A stretch of DNA of 64,000 nt from Amorphochlora amoebiformis (GCA_054601695.1 BAAHQB010000029.1:1162498-1226497), one strand, 5' to 3'; shown: positions 22,662 through 59,215, numbered from the stretch's first letter. Made by a program: numbers and translations. Notes: generated from the letters alone by a model not told the origin.

Positions 22662-22718
22662 GTATATATTTATATACATATATATATACATATATATATA
22701 TATATATGCATATATATA

Positions 22719-22755
<37 letters not shown>

Positions 22756-22768
22756 TATATATATGTAT

Positions 22769-22815
<47 letters not shown>

Positions 22816-22870
22816 CATATATATATATATATATATATACATGTATATATATAAAGATATATTTAATATA
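22395..22870. repeat. (TA)n microsatellite field
   Basis: TA runs with ATAAATATA and CATATATG variants. No gene. Confidence 0.9.
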
Positions 22871-22924
22871 TTGATGATGATCGATTAATAGTAAAAAAGA
22901 AGTATTCATGAGACGTCGACTCTC

Positions 22925-23118
22925 AACATACATTTATACATCAAACACCCAATTGACTAATACCATTCATACATATAACACATCCAAACATACATTTATA
23001 CATCAAATACCCAATTGACTAATACCATTCATACATATAACACATCCAAACATACATCTATACATCAAATACCCAATTGACTAACAGCATTGATACATAT
23101 AACACATCCAAACATGAA
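22925..23118. repeat. ~62-bp tandem repeat
   Basis: Three copies of a unit that contains ATACATCAAATACCCAATTG and ATACATATAACACATCCAAA, with only a few differences. Confidence 0.9.
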
Positions 23119-23149
23119 CTAAATCTATCGTACGATACCGTGTACACGC

Positions 23150-23400
23150 GTATGTATCATACATACCTGAGTATGTATGTATACACTGTATGCGTAGTAT
23201 CATACATAGCTGAGTATGTATATACTGTATGCGTAGTTGTGATATGATACGATGTTGGAGCTTATGTGATACATAGGTGTGTGTGTATGTATATAGTGTA
23301 TGTGTAGTTGTGATATGATACGACGTTTGCGCTTATGTGATACATAGGTGTGTGTGTATGTATATAGTGTATGTGTAGTTGTGATATGATACGATGTTGG
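23150..23400. repeat. ~71-bp tandem repeat
   Basis: About three copies of a unit that contains GTTGTGATATGATACGA and GTGATACATAGGTGTGTGTG. A partial diverged copy precedes them. Confidence 0.85.
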
Positions 23401-23433
23401 ACCTTGCCCAAGTGCGCAAACCATCGTCCGTCC

Positions 23434-23439
<6 letters not shown>

Positions 23440-23501
<62 letters not shown>

Positions 23502-23600
23502 CATATGTGTGTGTGTGTGTGTGTATATATGTATAAATATATGCATATATATATATATATATATACACAAACATATATATATATATATATATCTGTATAT

Positions 23601-23646
<46 letters not shown>

Positions 23647-23669
23647 GTTTGTATTTATACATATGTATG

Positions 23670-23705
<36 letters not shown>

Positions 23706-23719
23706 AATATAAATATATC

Positions 23720-23763
<44 letters not shown>

Positions 23764-23768
23764 CGTAT
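23440..23768. repeat. (TA)n microsatellite field
   Basis: TA runs with a (TG)n segment near 23505-23525. Confidence 0.9.
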
Positions 23769-23779
23769 GCATAATGGGT

Positions 23780-24150
23780 GAAGCAAGTTAGTGTATGGGT
23801 TAGTGTCCCTAATGCTAGCGAGCAATCAAATCATACACTGCTGTATGGCTTACTTGTTCCAATCCTACCGACCATGACACACACACACTTCACTGTTTTA
23901 TGGGTTACTTGTTCCAATCCTACCGACCATCACACACACTTCACTGCTGTATGCGCTAGTTGTACCAATGCTACAGACCATGACACACACTTCACTGGTG
24001 TATGGGGTAGTTGTACCAATGCTACCGACCATGACACACAGTGGTGTTTGGGGTAGTTGCACCAATGTTACCGACGATCACACACACACTGCACTGCACT
24101 GCAGTGCTGTATGGGCTAGCTACACCAATGCTACCGACCATTACACTCTT
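23780..24150. repeat. ~57-bp diverged tandem repeat
   Basis: Six copies with the core ACCAATGCTACCGACCATGA followed by CACACACTTCACTG. Confidence 0.85.
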
Positions 24151-24159
24151 TCATATATA

Positions 24160-25792
<1,633 letters not shown>

Positions 25793-25794
25793 GA

Positions 25795-25915
25795 TTATTG
25801 ATGTTAGTGACTTGGTAAGGTTTGATAAACGTAAATTAGGTAGGTGGTAAGGTTTGATAAGCGTGAATTTCGGTACCTGGTAAGGTTTGATAAACGTGAA
25901 TTCCGTGTCCGTCTT
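25795..25915. repeat. ~31-bp repeat with GGTAAGGTTTGATAA core
   Basis: Three imperfect copies of GGTAAGGTTTGATAAACGTG in tandem. Confidence 0.8.
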
Positions 25916-25972
25916 CACTTGAAATCGTTTCCGACTAATATCAACAAACAAACCAAAAACACACACATATAT

Positions 25973-26023
<51 letters not shown>

Positions 26024-26024
26024 T

Positions 26025-27175
26025 CCAGGTATGAAGAGCTGGATGAACGCTCGCCCTCGGTCTCTGTTGTTGTTACCTTTTCCCATGAGTCGTTTTCGCC
26101 GGGGAAAGGACAGTGATGTCCGGCATATTCGAAGGGAAGGGACTTTCCTTTACGAAATCCTCGAAAATACCAGCTGGTTGAACACATGAGTTGAGTATGG
26201 TTGCGTTGTGGTTAGCTTAAGTGGTTGATGAATCACTGGAATGCGACCGGGTGAATGGCGATTTCATTCCATGTTTTTGCTTGTGCACGGCGTGTTAGGA
26301 GTGCTCTACCTCAAGAAAGGATTCAGAAATCTGGAGCCAATCATGCCGACCACCAACAATGCACACACTAACCATGACCCCCTCCCCCCCCCAAAAAAAA
26401 CCCACAAGCAATATGACCAGGCAAGAAGTAGAATAATAGCAAACTCAGCGAATGCCGACACCTTCAAAAACAAATTTAACACCCACCGATATAAAATCCC
26501 ACTGATTTCGCGGGTCCTCCTGCCAAACCACCGCCCAACCCCGTCGAATCTTGGGACCCCCCGTCCTCCATCGCGGTCGCCAAAGCGGTCATGACCATCG
26601 CTTGAGATATAATAGCGAGAACCCGTATCGAGTTGCTGAAAGAAAGAAAAATTTTTCCCTAGAACTCTTTGCCCCACCCTTTTCCCTCTAAATTCTGCAA
26701 AAAATAGAACAAAATTACGATGAGACTGGGAGGGGGGGTGGGTTAGCGTTCTCCAGATTCGGGCACGATCCGGAGGGGTCACGCAGAGTGACACAATATG
26801 GGGTGACACGGCCATATGTAGCAAACTTGCAGTGACTGAGACTGTGACTTGACAGCGGCCTGCAGCGTTGGGGGTCCATTCGATGGTTTGATATTTGTGT
26901 GTGGGTAACAAGGATTCGCTTAGGACAACGAAGGTGATCTTTAGTGAAGGAATCCGGAGTGGTAGTATTCGGAGGGTACTGTGTTCTGCCCTGTCGGGAT
27001 GCGTAGGGCCAACGAAAATATCCGAAGGCTTTATGTGGATCTTGCGTTCTTGCAAAGATCTTGCAATGTTTTAACATCCTTCTTCTGCTGCCCAGTAGGC
27101 CTTGTAGAGATTTTGCGCAATCTTGCGGACATCTCCTTCTACCCACCACCGGGCCACCAGGGCTGAGGAAGGACT
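26025..27175 (-). other. Non-repetitive island with a 249-codon open frame, no function recognised
   Basis: This is the only sizeable repeat-free block in the gene-poor 9-28 kb interval. On the - strand a frame runs from 27055 to 26306 (249 codons). Its C-terminal third is hydrophobic, but it has no family motif I recognise, and alternative frames on both strands are also partly open. It could be an orphan gene, a decayed gene or mobile-element remnant, or a noncoding RNA locus. Confidence 0.3.
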
Positions 27176-27179
27176 CGGG

Positions 27180-27575
27180 GGCCGATGAGGATATCAGAAC
27201 ACTATATCTGCTACATACAGGTATACTTAGGCTAAAAAATAGGCGTATGTGAGGCTACAATACTGGTAGTATTATCTAGAGTATAGGCATGTCTAGATGT
27301 GAGCTTAGGGTATCCATATGCATCCCTAGGCCGATGAGAACACTATATCTGCTACATAAAGGTATACTTAGGCTACAAATAGGCATGTGCTAGGCTACAA
27401 TAATAGTACAATAGTACCAGTATAGGCATGTGAGCTTAGGGTATCCATATGTGTCCCTAGGCGTATCAGAACACTATACCGTTACATACAGGTATACTTA
27501 GACATGTGCTAGGCTACAATAGCAGTAGTATAGGCATGTGAGCTTTCTGTTATCCATATGTAGGCCTAGGGATAC
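27180..27575. repeat. ~130-140-bp diverged tandem repeat
   Basis: Three copies share AGAACACTATATC, GGTATACTTAGGCTAC and GAGCTTAGGGTATCCATATG in that order, with indels between them. Confidence 0.8.
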
Positions 27576-27644
27576 ACGTACGCATGTCAAATCCTTCGGA
27601 AAAAAAAGGGACCTGTATAATAAAAGATGCGTTAAAACATGCAC

Positions 27645-28002
<358 letters not shown>

Positions 28003-28565
28003 ATTTATGTCTAGTCCAGGTTTGGTGTATCTAGCAGTCCAGGTAAGGTTATTTAGCAACACCTCTTGGAGCCTCTCTCAGTGTATGTAATATTTATCAG
28101 CGTGTTTGACCAATAAATTTAAATTTACTTTCCCTTTCCGTCGAACGGTTCGAACCTTGAACATTTCCAACAACTTTGTAATAATATCATTATCACTCTA
28201 ATCTAATATGCCCTAGAGATACGCGGGTGGCTGGAGGAAGGAGCTAAAAGCGTAGGATTTGTCGTAAGAATAATACGTTAATAGTCTTAGTCTATCCTTA
28301 AGCCTGTCGATGCAGAAGTTGAAGCAGAACAGTGAGAATGCTTGGTTTTAGGCGGGCATCGTAGCCTAAGGGTCGCGTCACTCGCGTGGGATCCGTGCAG
28401 GCGATCAGACCAGACTGAGCAGTGGACAACCGCAGAAATCCCAAACGCTCTTTTGTCAACAACCTACCGCAGCGTCCAACCGACGACATCCAAATCCCAG
28501 CCAATTCTCACGGAGTCGAAAGTCGAATCTTAGGCAATTCCCTTGGCTAAAACAGCATTACGGCA
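28003..28565 (+). promoter_or_regulatory. Presumed 5' flank / promoter of the GT14-DUF707 fusion gene
   Basis: About 560 bp of repeat-free sequence just upstream of the start codon at 28566. A 64-codon + frame (28342-28533) is out of register and unremarkable. No defined promoter element is claimed. Confidence 0.35.
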
Positions 28566-35844
<7,279 letters not shown>

Positions 35845-36171
35845 TTCACACAACAACTACGTAGTCGATCTCTTCCTCATTATTCTGGATATTTGGTTTC
35901 TCCATTGTTTGGTTTGGTTCGTGGTTAGATTTCATTTCCTGTTGTTCAGTTCCGTAGGATTCCATCCATAAGCACGTTCATTCGTACGTTGATAAACATA
36001 CACGAAAACACAAATATAGGGGAGGTCTCGGTCTCGAAGGCCCCCTCCCCTTTGACAGGATGATAACAAGTATCTCTCACACAAACTGACCTACCTTCTC
36101 TTTCCACACCTTATATCGTGAGCATATTGATACACTATATACGCATATGTAAAATATTATATGTAGGTGTA

Positions 36172-36263
<92 letters not shown>

Positions 36264-36310
36264 GTGTATATATGTACTTTTTAATACATATATATATATA
36301 TAACCGTTAG

Positions 36311-36344
<34 letters not shown>

Positions 36345-37691
36345 TTATGTATATATAAATATATATATATATTTACATTAATGTAAGTGTGTGCAAGCGA
36401 ATTCTTGTCTTCCAACTAGACAGATGTAACACGAAAAGCCAATATCAGAGCACAGGTGTTTGCATAGCATTATCATAGATCAACTGGATCCGTCAACTAG
36501 ATAACCGTTGGCACACGCATGCAACTAGATGCAAAACCCCTACTACACTAGAAGGCCACACTGCTGTACTTAATCATTATGCTAGTTCTAATAGTTATAC
36601 AAAGGCTAGAAGGTTCCAATCCTCTCTTGTCTTGCTCTATGGCATAGTGACCTTAAACTTAAGTCTGATCGAATGTTCAATTACAAGTTTCGAATTTGCA
36701 GATTTGGTTTTTCTCTGACATCTTGCACTTGGTGTACTATCTAGGCTATCTAGACTATTCTAATCTAGATAATCCTAGAATCTCCAGTATCTAGATAATC
36801 GCATGCTAGAGTACCGTAGACTTGATCGAGTCACGGGCAGTACTCTACTGTGACTACCGACTAAAGCACTTGTACATACTCTAGATACTCATGATGGATC
36901 TACAGATTACAACTACTTTTCATCTCGTAAGTTCATCTACTATCTATTACTCAGCTAGGTGACGATTCATGATAACCTAGATAACATCCGTACGACTAAG
37001 TACTAGGACTAGTACGAGTCTGTATACGACATCTAGTCTAGGTATCTAGGTATCTAGAGTTAGTACTAGACTAGTACTAGAGTAGTACTCTAATTAAATA
37101 AGTATCTAGAGCCTAGACTGGATAGAGTCTATATATATCATAGAGATCTAGAGATGCCTAGGATACCACAACCTAGTATATACTTTACGTTTTAGATCTA
37201 TAGTTGATGCTACAAATCTTGTAATTTCACTTGTCTCACTTCAGGGGAGGGAGGGAGAGCTAGGAGAGAGAGAGCTATATAGGAGAGGGAGAGACTAGAG
37301 AGATCTACTAGATCTAGGAGATAGCTAGAGTGGATACTAGAGATAGCCTAGATAGCTAGATAGTATCTAGAGTACTAGTATCTAGAGTATCTAGAATCTA
37401 GAAGAATTATTGATAACGGATCGCGATTCGCGATGAGTTATATATGATGATTAAACTTAGTTACAGAGCTGCGTGTCAGCATCAAGAGCATCTAGAGCAT
37501 GTGGTAGATCTAGTAGATAGGTGCATAATCTAGATAATTTAGACTAGTTCAAGAAGAAAGATAAAGTTTGGGCCCGCATGAGGTCTATTAGTCTATTATA
37601 AAGTTTGTCTAGATTAGGGACGCTAAAGGTGTATCACTATGTTGTATCTAAACACAATTATTTTATATTATATATCTAGTATATATATCTG

Positions 37692-37748
<57 letters not shown>

Positions 37749-37763
37749 TATATAAATATTATA

Positions 37764-37800
<37 letters not shown>

Positions 37801-38410
37801 TGTATGTTGTATGTATGTGTCGATAAAAGAAATCTCTGTATGTGTTTCGTGGATATATTTTGGGGCGTGTAGTAGGTGTACGTAGATGTATACCAATTAT
37901 CTCATTATTCTAGTTATTCTCCATTTCTCTTTTATTTTCGCTCTCTTACTCCCAAAGTTTATATATACCTACATATATATATATATATATATTAATATAT
38001 GTATGTATATATATATTAATATATGTATATATTTATATATATGTAATATATATATATATATATATATATAATTATGTATATACATATGTGCATATAGATA
38101 CATACGAATAATCTGGAATCTGCATGTGGAGGGGTGATGTAGGGGTGAGTGTTGTCTGTGGTGAGATGTCTAGAGATGTACGCGGATCTAGGTGTGGATT
38201 GGCTTTCCATGACAAGTAGAACCGAGCATCTCTAGATCTGGTCGGGTGATCAACCGTGGGCAAGATTCACCGAATGGGGCGAATCGGCGATGTTAGGCTT
38301 CTTAGGCCAAGATCAAAGATGGCATGGGTTCCAGAGTAGGCCGACTGGATTCCGGTGTGTTGATACGACTTAGCGGTGTGTTGATAGACATGACATTGAC
38401 ACCAACATCA
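35845..38410. other. Convergent spacer between the GT14-DUF707 and ORP genes
   Basis: The spacer holds the presumed 3' UTRs and (TA)n runs at 36175-36375, 37690-37800 and 37970-38070. It also holds a ~1.2-kb CTAG-rich block and a repeat-free stretch at 38090-38410 without a convincing frame. Confidence 0.6.
36400..37650. repeat. CTAG/TCTAGA-rich block
   Basis: Dozens of CTAG words, many as TATCTAGA, GATCTAG or ACTAGTAC, without a fixed period. A GAGAG-rich patch lies near 37240-37300. No coding frame. Confidence 0.7.
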
Positions 38411-47420
<9,010 letters not shown>

Positions 47421-47806
47421 ACAAGCAAAAACACCTCACACCCTGGTCCAGGGTGGCCGATCTTAGAGACTGGGAGTGGGAGAATAATTGCGCGGTGCGA
47501 AAGTTTAATTTTTCGTGTTGTGTTGGGAGCATTGCAGAGTTCGAGTCTGTGCGACAAGACTCCCGACTGAACCTAATAAATGGTAAACCAAAACCATAGA
47601 ACTTTATATAATAGCACAATTAAATAGGCCTATATTACCATAGAACACTTTAAGTCAAGCTCTTTTGACTTCGCCGGCTGCACGTGCAAGCTCGTTTGAC
47701 TTCGGCTGCACGTGCAAGGCTTGTCATCGGCTTCTCCTGGCCCCACCAGAACCATTACATCACACCCCACTCTACCCAGGCTGCCACCAGAGCCAAACGA
47801 TCATCC
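47421..47806. promoter_or_regulatory. Compact divergent promoter between the ORP and epimerase-GT genes
   Basis: 386 bp separates the two start codons. There is no TA tract and no tandem repeat except a short CTCGTTTGACTTCGGCTGCACGTGC-like duplication near 47658-47717. No core element is claimed. Confidence 0.5.
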
Positions 47807-52618
<4,812 letters not shown>

Positions 52619-53282
52619 TCACCGCGAATCTTCGTGGGCACAATCTGACATCAATTTGTTGCTCGCTGTAGATAATTGCATTTCTAATTGTATTTTGTTT
52701 TCCCCGCTGGCTCTAGCTGGTGCCTACTAAGCCTCCGACTGTGCTAGTATGACTGGTATGACTGGTATGACTAGTATGAACGTCACCTTCACTGATAAAT
52801 TTATCACTACATCCTGGAACACTATCATCATGCGGATACTTTAGATATAACACTAGTATCATATACTAGACGAGATCTAGTGCTCTAGCAACATACAGTC
52901 GTATCTAGTGTGGTCTATATATAATAAGTAGTATCTCAAGACTTAATTAGTATGATCTAGATTCTAGACTCTAGAGAGTATCATATCATCATGAGTCATC
53001 AGTCATGACGTCAGTACTACAGACATTTGATCAAGAGAAGGCTGTCCGTCTGTCAACTGTCCGCTACTACCATTATATACTATCCGTAAATTGATATATA
53101 TATATATATATATACCATTATAGTGTATACACTGTACAGATATACTAAGTACATATATATTGAAACTTACACATTTGTGTATTCGTAAATGTATAGGTAT
53201 GGATTTATTATCTCCGAGTACGTATATACGAATATATATATATATATATAGTTATGTGTGTATATATATATATATATATATC

Positions 53283-53339
<57 letters not shown>

Positions 53340-53412
53340 ATTATATTTGTATAAATATTTCTGCGGATATTACATATCTTTTGTATTCACAATACAGCTA
53401 TCCATAAACATA

Positions 53413-53475
<63 letters not shown>

Positions 53476-53518
53476 TATATAGAGTGTATTTATATAAATA
53501 TGTGTGTATAATATATAT

Positions 53519-53597
<79 letters not shown>

Positions 53598-53945
53598 TAC
53601 AAACACAACAACCAAGTGTTTGAAAACCAAAATAACTGTGTGATGCATAGGTGGATCGAAAACTGTACACGGGTCCCGTCATCAGCTTGGATTAGTGCTC
53701 TCAACTCGTTATGAAACCAAACTATATATAGCCAAACTATCATACGGATCCAATCAACGTAGCCGAACCATCATCTAGATCATACGGAACCAGGGCAAAA
53801 CTAACCTCTACAAACTGCAGACATAGATGACTAGAGATGACATGATGCCTCATATTTATATTACTCTATATATAACATCTAGTCATGATGTATATACATA
53901 TATATATATATACTAATATTGATACTGTGATATAATATTATCTAG

Positions 53946-53983
<38 letters not shown>

Positions 53984-53985
53984 CA

Positions 53986-54016
<31 letters not shown>

Positions 54017-54035
54017 ACATATTTATATATATATA

Positions 54036-54077
<42 letters not shown>

Positions 54078-54097
54078 AGATATATATATATATAGAT

Positions 54098-54131
<34 letters not shown>

Positions 54132-54181
54132 TATTATAATAAATATATATATATATATATATATAAATATATATACATACA

Positions 54182-54247
<66 letters not shown>

Positions 54248-54330
54248 TATATATATATAACATATGTATATATATCAGTATATATATGTGTATATATACT
54301 AGATATATATATATATATCTAGTATATATG

Positions 54331-54402
<72 letters not shown>

Positions 54403-54453
54403 AATATACACATACACCACATGTATATGTATATACATAATCTAGATAATACT

Positions 54454-54490
<37 letters not shown>

Positions 54491-54667
54491 TTATGTATGT
54501 ATATCTACTAGATTATCTAGTACACACACATATATATATATATATATATATTATAATAATAATAATATTATATATATATTATATATATATATGTATCTAG
54601 TGTATATATATATATATATATATATATAAATATACATTTAAGATCTAGAAGATATATCCAGTACTAG

Positions 54668-54755
<88 letters not shown>

Positions 54756-55010
54756 ATATATATATACTAGATATAATCTAGATATATAATACTAGATCTA
54801 TGCCTAGTATACTATATATGATCTAGATGATGTGAGTAGTCTAGGTAATCTCTAGAATCTAGCCTGATAGACTAACGGTTGATTTTGATCAAGTGTACGA
54901 TGCGCCAATTGATGCATCCGAACTTCAGCTTCGCATACATCTAGTACATCCCAGACATCATTCCTAGATCCTAGATCCTAGACATCGCCACAGGACCAGC
55001 CGCCTGACTG
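52619..55010. other. Convergent spacer: CTAG-rich sequence and (TA)n fields
   Basis: 52619-53080 and 53700-53900 are CTAG/TAGATC-rich without coding signal. (TA)n fields occupy 53090-53600 and 53890-54760. A second CTAG-rich patch lies at 54770-54990. A ~120-bp non-repetitive piece at 53600-53720 has no supported function. Confidence 0.65.
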
Positions 55011-55380
55011 ATTCGACTAACTTATGATTCCCATACCACTCCACCCCAACGTGGCTACGTTGTGAAGTATTATGTCCTCACCCGGTGACCATAAGCCTCG
55101 CTCCGGTGCCCGAAACCCTCTAACTCTGTATCTCGGGCCCATTGTACCAAACCCCCCTGCTCTCCTTACGTTATTGTTTCTCTCGATGGTGATCCGCCCC
55201 TCCCTAGTCCCCAATCTCCGCCGTATATATACCCCCCGCCTACGCCTACGCCTACGCCGTGTGAAAGCGCCCGTGAATGATGAATGATGGTCTAGATGGT
55301 ACCCTGCAGGGTGAGGCCAAGAATCTCCAGTCCAAGCTTGAGCCCAGCCCAGCCTCATCAGGTGTGTTGAACAGTTCCTC
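55011..55380 (-). other. Presumed 3' UTR and downstream region of the PH kinase gene
   Basis: Repeat-poor sequence just after the kinase stop, except for a CCTACG run near 55230-55258. A 113-codon - frame covers it but is Arg-rich because of that run and resembles no family I know. Confidence 0.4.
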
Positions 55381-55861
55381 TCATTCCTCTTCCCTCGCTA
55401 GCACGTTTTTGTTCGGAGCGTTTTGTATGAAAGGGAACTTCATGAGTGCCTCCAGGCCGGGCCTTAAAACTGAATCCTTGATTAAACATGCATTTACAAA
55501 CCCATTAAATTCCTGGGAGAACCCGGGGGGGAGCTTGGGCGGGGGATCCTTCATGATCTTGAGGATGGCTTTGTCGGCCTGCAATGTGTAGTTGGGGGGG
55601 TGCTGCGTCGCCATTTCAATGCACGTGCACCCGAGCGACCACACGTCAACCTTCCCGTCGTAGTTTTGCTGCTGCACGATCTCAGGGGCCATCCAGTAGG
55701 GAGAACCGATGAACGTGGCAGCTTTGTGTGCTCCGGTTTGGGATAGGGTTCTGTGATACAGGGGGTGTTACTTCTGGGCTTATTCTTTTAATAATGTGCT
55801 TGTGATATGTCGTGGGGTAGAGTAATGCACAACATATATATATATATATAATGTATATTAC

Positions 55862-55913
<52 letters not shown>

Positions 55914-55962
55914 GCATATAGTATATGTATATATATGTATATATGTATGTGTATATAATATA

Positions 55963-56026
<64 letters not shown>

Positions 56027-56612
56027 ATATATATATACTACATACACTTATGTTGGAATTTGATACAAATATGTGTGTAAAATAGAGTGACCTCGAAGCT
56101 CCAAAATCTGCAAGCTTGACTTTGCCGTCATTGGAGATCAAGATATTGGCTCCCTTGATATCTCGATGGATCTTCCCGCCGTCCTGAAGGAGGTACTGCA
56201 GGCCCCGAATCACTTCCTTGCACACTACCTGGATGTGGATGTTCAACGGGATTTTTCACACACGTTTCGTTTCGTACAATTTTCATCATAAAAGATCAAA
56301 GTACATACCGCAATCTGACACTCTGTCATGGCGCGTTTCTTAATGATACCGGCTACTGACCCACCATCGACGTACTCCATGGCGATCCACAGCTCTGAAC
56401 CCGTGATTCCAGAGCCGTAGTACTTGGTTAGCTGGTCGCAAAACTGGCTCTTGGTGAGCGCGTCTATTTCGCGGTTGACAATGGCTATGTCGTCGTCCTG
56501 CTCTGCCTCTAGGTCGATGATCTTGATGGCAATTATGTCTGAAGGAGAGACATACATACAGACTTTGTGCTTGTTTGAATGTGTGTTGGGTTATTTTCTA
56601 ACGAGGCAAATA

Positions 56613-56674
<62 letters not shown>

Positions 56675-57563
56675 TTGTATATATATATATATATATATGT
56701 ATTATAAATAAATATATATATATATATATAATACAAATACATCCATATTTGTTCTTTCATCCATGATGTGTACAGTTCATTAATTCCCGTAGTATGTAAA
56801 CACAGATAGTGAGGAAAAAGCCAATGTGCGTGTGTATGTGGCCGGTACAGCCTACCCTTCTTTCCAGCCTTCCCCCGCCACCGGCCTTTAAAGACAGCGC
56901 CGAAACCACCCTGGCCAATGCGTCCGAGCAAATCCCAAGTGCGCTTCTTGAGAGCTTGCTCGAGATCCTTTAGCTCCTGGTTGGCACGATACTCGCCGTA
57001 ATCGTACAGGTCGATGATGCGGTTCTCCAAATGCGCGACGTGGAAATCCGTGAGCTTGTACCTCTTCTTGAGGTACTTTTTCACTTCCGCGACTTGCTCC
57101 TCTCTCTCGTCGTCCTCGACGTCGGTGATCACGGGGCACTTGAGCTCCTCCTCAGGCTCTACAAAGAACCCCACACGCTTTTTGCCCGTCTTTTTCTTCT
57201 TTTCCTGGCGGAGGATGCCGGTCTTGCCTTTCTCGTCGGTCACGTTCATGGAGAACCCACCGGCGGCGGGGGACGGAGACCGTATGGATGACGGAGACTT
57301 CACGTTTTCTCTCCGCTTGTTACGCCGGAAGAGAAGCTCGAACGCGATCTCGTCGTCTTCCTGGAGCTTGTACACCTCGAGGAGTCGTCCGAGTGCCTTT
57401 TTGTTCTTCTCGTCCTCAAGCTTGCGGAATCGCTTGGCTTCTTCCTCACGTTTCTTACGTATTTCGTTGGCCCTGGCCATCTGTTTCGGGGGTTAACTTA
57501 GCTCGTGCCTTAACCACGACATTTTGTATACCGAAACAGAATACTTTTCAGATGTGTTGCATA

Positions 57564-57616
<53 letters not shown>

Positions 57617-57651
57617 CCTACATTAAATGACATTTCTATAAATGACCAGAA

Positions 57652-57716
<65 letters not shown>

Positions 57717-57742
57717 ATGTATGTATGTATGTATAATTTGAC

Positions 57743-57791
<49 letters not shown>

Positions 57792-59215
57792 TGTAATATG
57801 TGTCGACCTTGGCTCGCTTCTTGTCTGCATTGCGGCCGCCTCTATTGTTCTGAAGATTGCTAGGGGGCCTGGGATCACCAGAGCCGACACCGGAATCGGG
57901 GGTCTTGGGGGTTGCTGGGAGGATTCAAGAGAGGGAGCAGGATGAGGGTATGGTAGATTGCGGTGAGACCAACTGTGAAGATAGGTAGCGAATACGAGAT
58001 GTGGGTTACAGGGGGTTCGAAAAGAGACTCAATTTCAGTATCTGGTGGGCAATATACATGGGCATATGGATCCGGATAAGCATATGGATCCGGATAAGTG
58101 CAAACGTACATGTGGACGACGGTTGATCTTCTTCTTCGACTCTCTTGAGTGAAGGTCCGCTGAAAAACACTCAGCGTAACGATAGTGTCGAATTCTAAAC
58201 CCCACCCTCTAGCCAAACCACTCGTTGGTAAGGACTTTCTACTCGCAATTTTATCAAACACCTTGTCGAGCTCTTGGAGTGGATGTCGTTCATCATTTCT
58301 TGTGATATGGCCTGCGACATGGACCGCTTGCGCTGAGTGTGGCCCTGTGTCTGCAAATCGATGTGTTCCTGCTTCCAGTACTTTTTCGTCGTGATTACTT
58401 CGGGCAGGGTTTGGCGCTTGCTGTCAAAATTTTGGCAGTGAACAGACAGCTTCGTCACCCAGATCTCAGCGTCATCGTGAGTGGCCGCCTGCAGGTAGAA
58501 GATGTGGTCTCCGTCAAGCTCGATGCGAAACCTGCAAATGCACGTGCGGTCATCAGTACGAGGACTGCAAATGTCATGCATGAATAAACTCTCGATTGAT
58601 ATGAGAAAATTGCATCATAAACTCTCAGATTGGTGGAAGAAAGTGCACCATATGGGCATCAACACCAGGGGTCTCAAAAGTTAAGTCTGCAACAGAGCCC
58701 AACCGGGAAATCATGGACCACAAGGTGACTTTCGATTGTGTGTACAGCGGAGCAGTGGAGGCTCAATGGGATACTATAAGTGGAGTGAATGTTAGAAGTT
58801 AGGCTTGTAGTGACTTTCCCGGCTTGAGCCTCGCGCCCTTCGGGTGGAAGGCTACGTTCTTGAGATACGTGCAGAACATCTTTCCGAGAGGAGTTTTGTG
58901 GTCATGTGCGTCTTTCCGACTCCTATAATACTCGATAACCACGTCTAGATTTCCTCCCATCTTGATTCTGCCCTCTGAAGAACATCCACAATCAGATGCA
59001 CGTGGATAAGGTCGATGAAACCCGCCCGTTCTGGCCTTAATCACGATTGGTTTTTCTTGTCTGAAAGGGTGGGAAGGGCTGTCGGTACCTTTGAGTCTCT
59101 TGAGGACGAACCATCTGGTCTGCCAAAACCTGTGGCCCATAACCACCTTTGGGGACCGCTTCTTTAAGTATCCACAGTGCTCCACATTCTGAAGAAACAA
59201 GCGACATCGCAACAT
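55381..59215 (-). CDS. PH-domain STE20/GCK-type protein kinase, 9 exons
   Basis: Model exons: 59215 (or 59188)-59089, 58974-58815, 58531-58262, 58159-58110, 57914-57808, 57480-56856, 56538-56309, 56228-56092, 55750-55381. From the Met at 59215 this gives ~691 aa. The N-terminus is a PH domain (~10-150) split over three exons: [21 protein letters not shown], and the final helix [11 protein letters not shown] low-complexity linker follows, then a charged helix rich in Lys/Glu ([16 protein letters not shown]). The kinase domain covers ~421-670. It has the glycine loop [17 protein letters not shown] (ATP lysine), [24 protein letters not shown] and [10 protein letters not shown], all consistent with an active STE20-family germinal-centre-type kinase. 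No CRIB motif was seen, so it is not a typical PAK. A KKRVGFF segment upstream of the kinase fits the RVxF pattern. The strong acceptor just before 59188 means a further upstream exon may replace the Met at 59215. PH domains often bind phosphoinositides, which suggests membrane recruitment. Confidence 0.92.

Noticed and set aside
26241-26594. 117-codon + frame opposite the 249-codon - frame
   Set aside because: Rich in Pro/Ser/Arg, with no family signal and no better support than the opposite strand.
28360-28440. tRNA-like segment of mixed composition
   Set aside because: I could not form a cloverleaf with matching stems and a T-loop GTTCRA motif, so no tRNA is called.
57014-57496. 160-codon Ser/Phe-rich + frame
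   Set aside because: Antisense of the charged region of the PH kinase.
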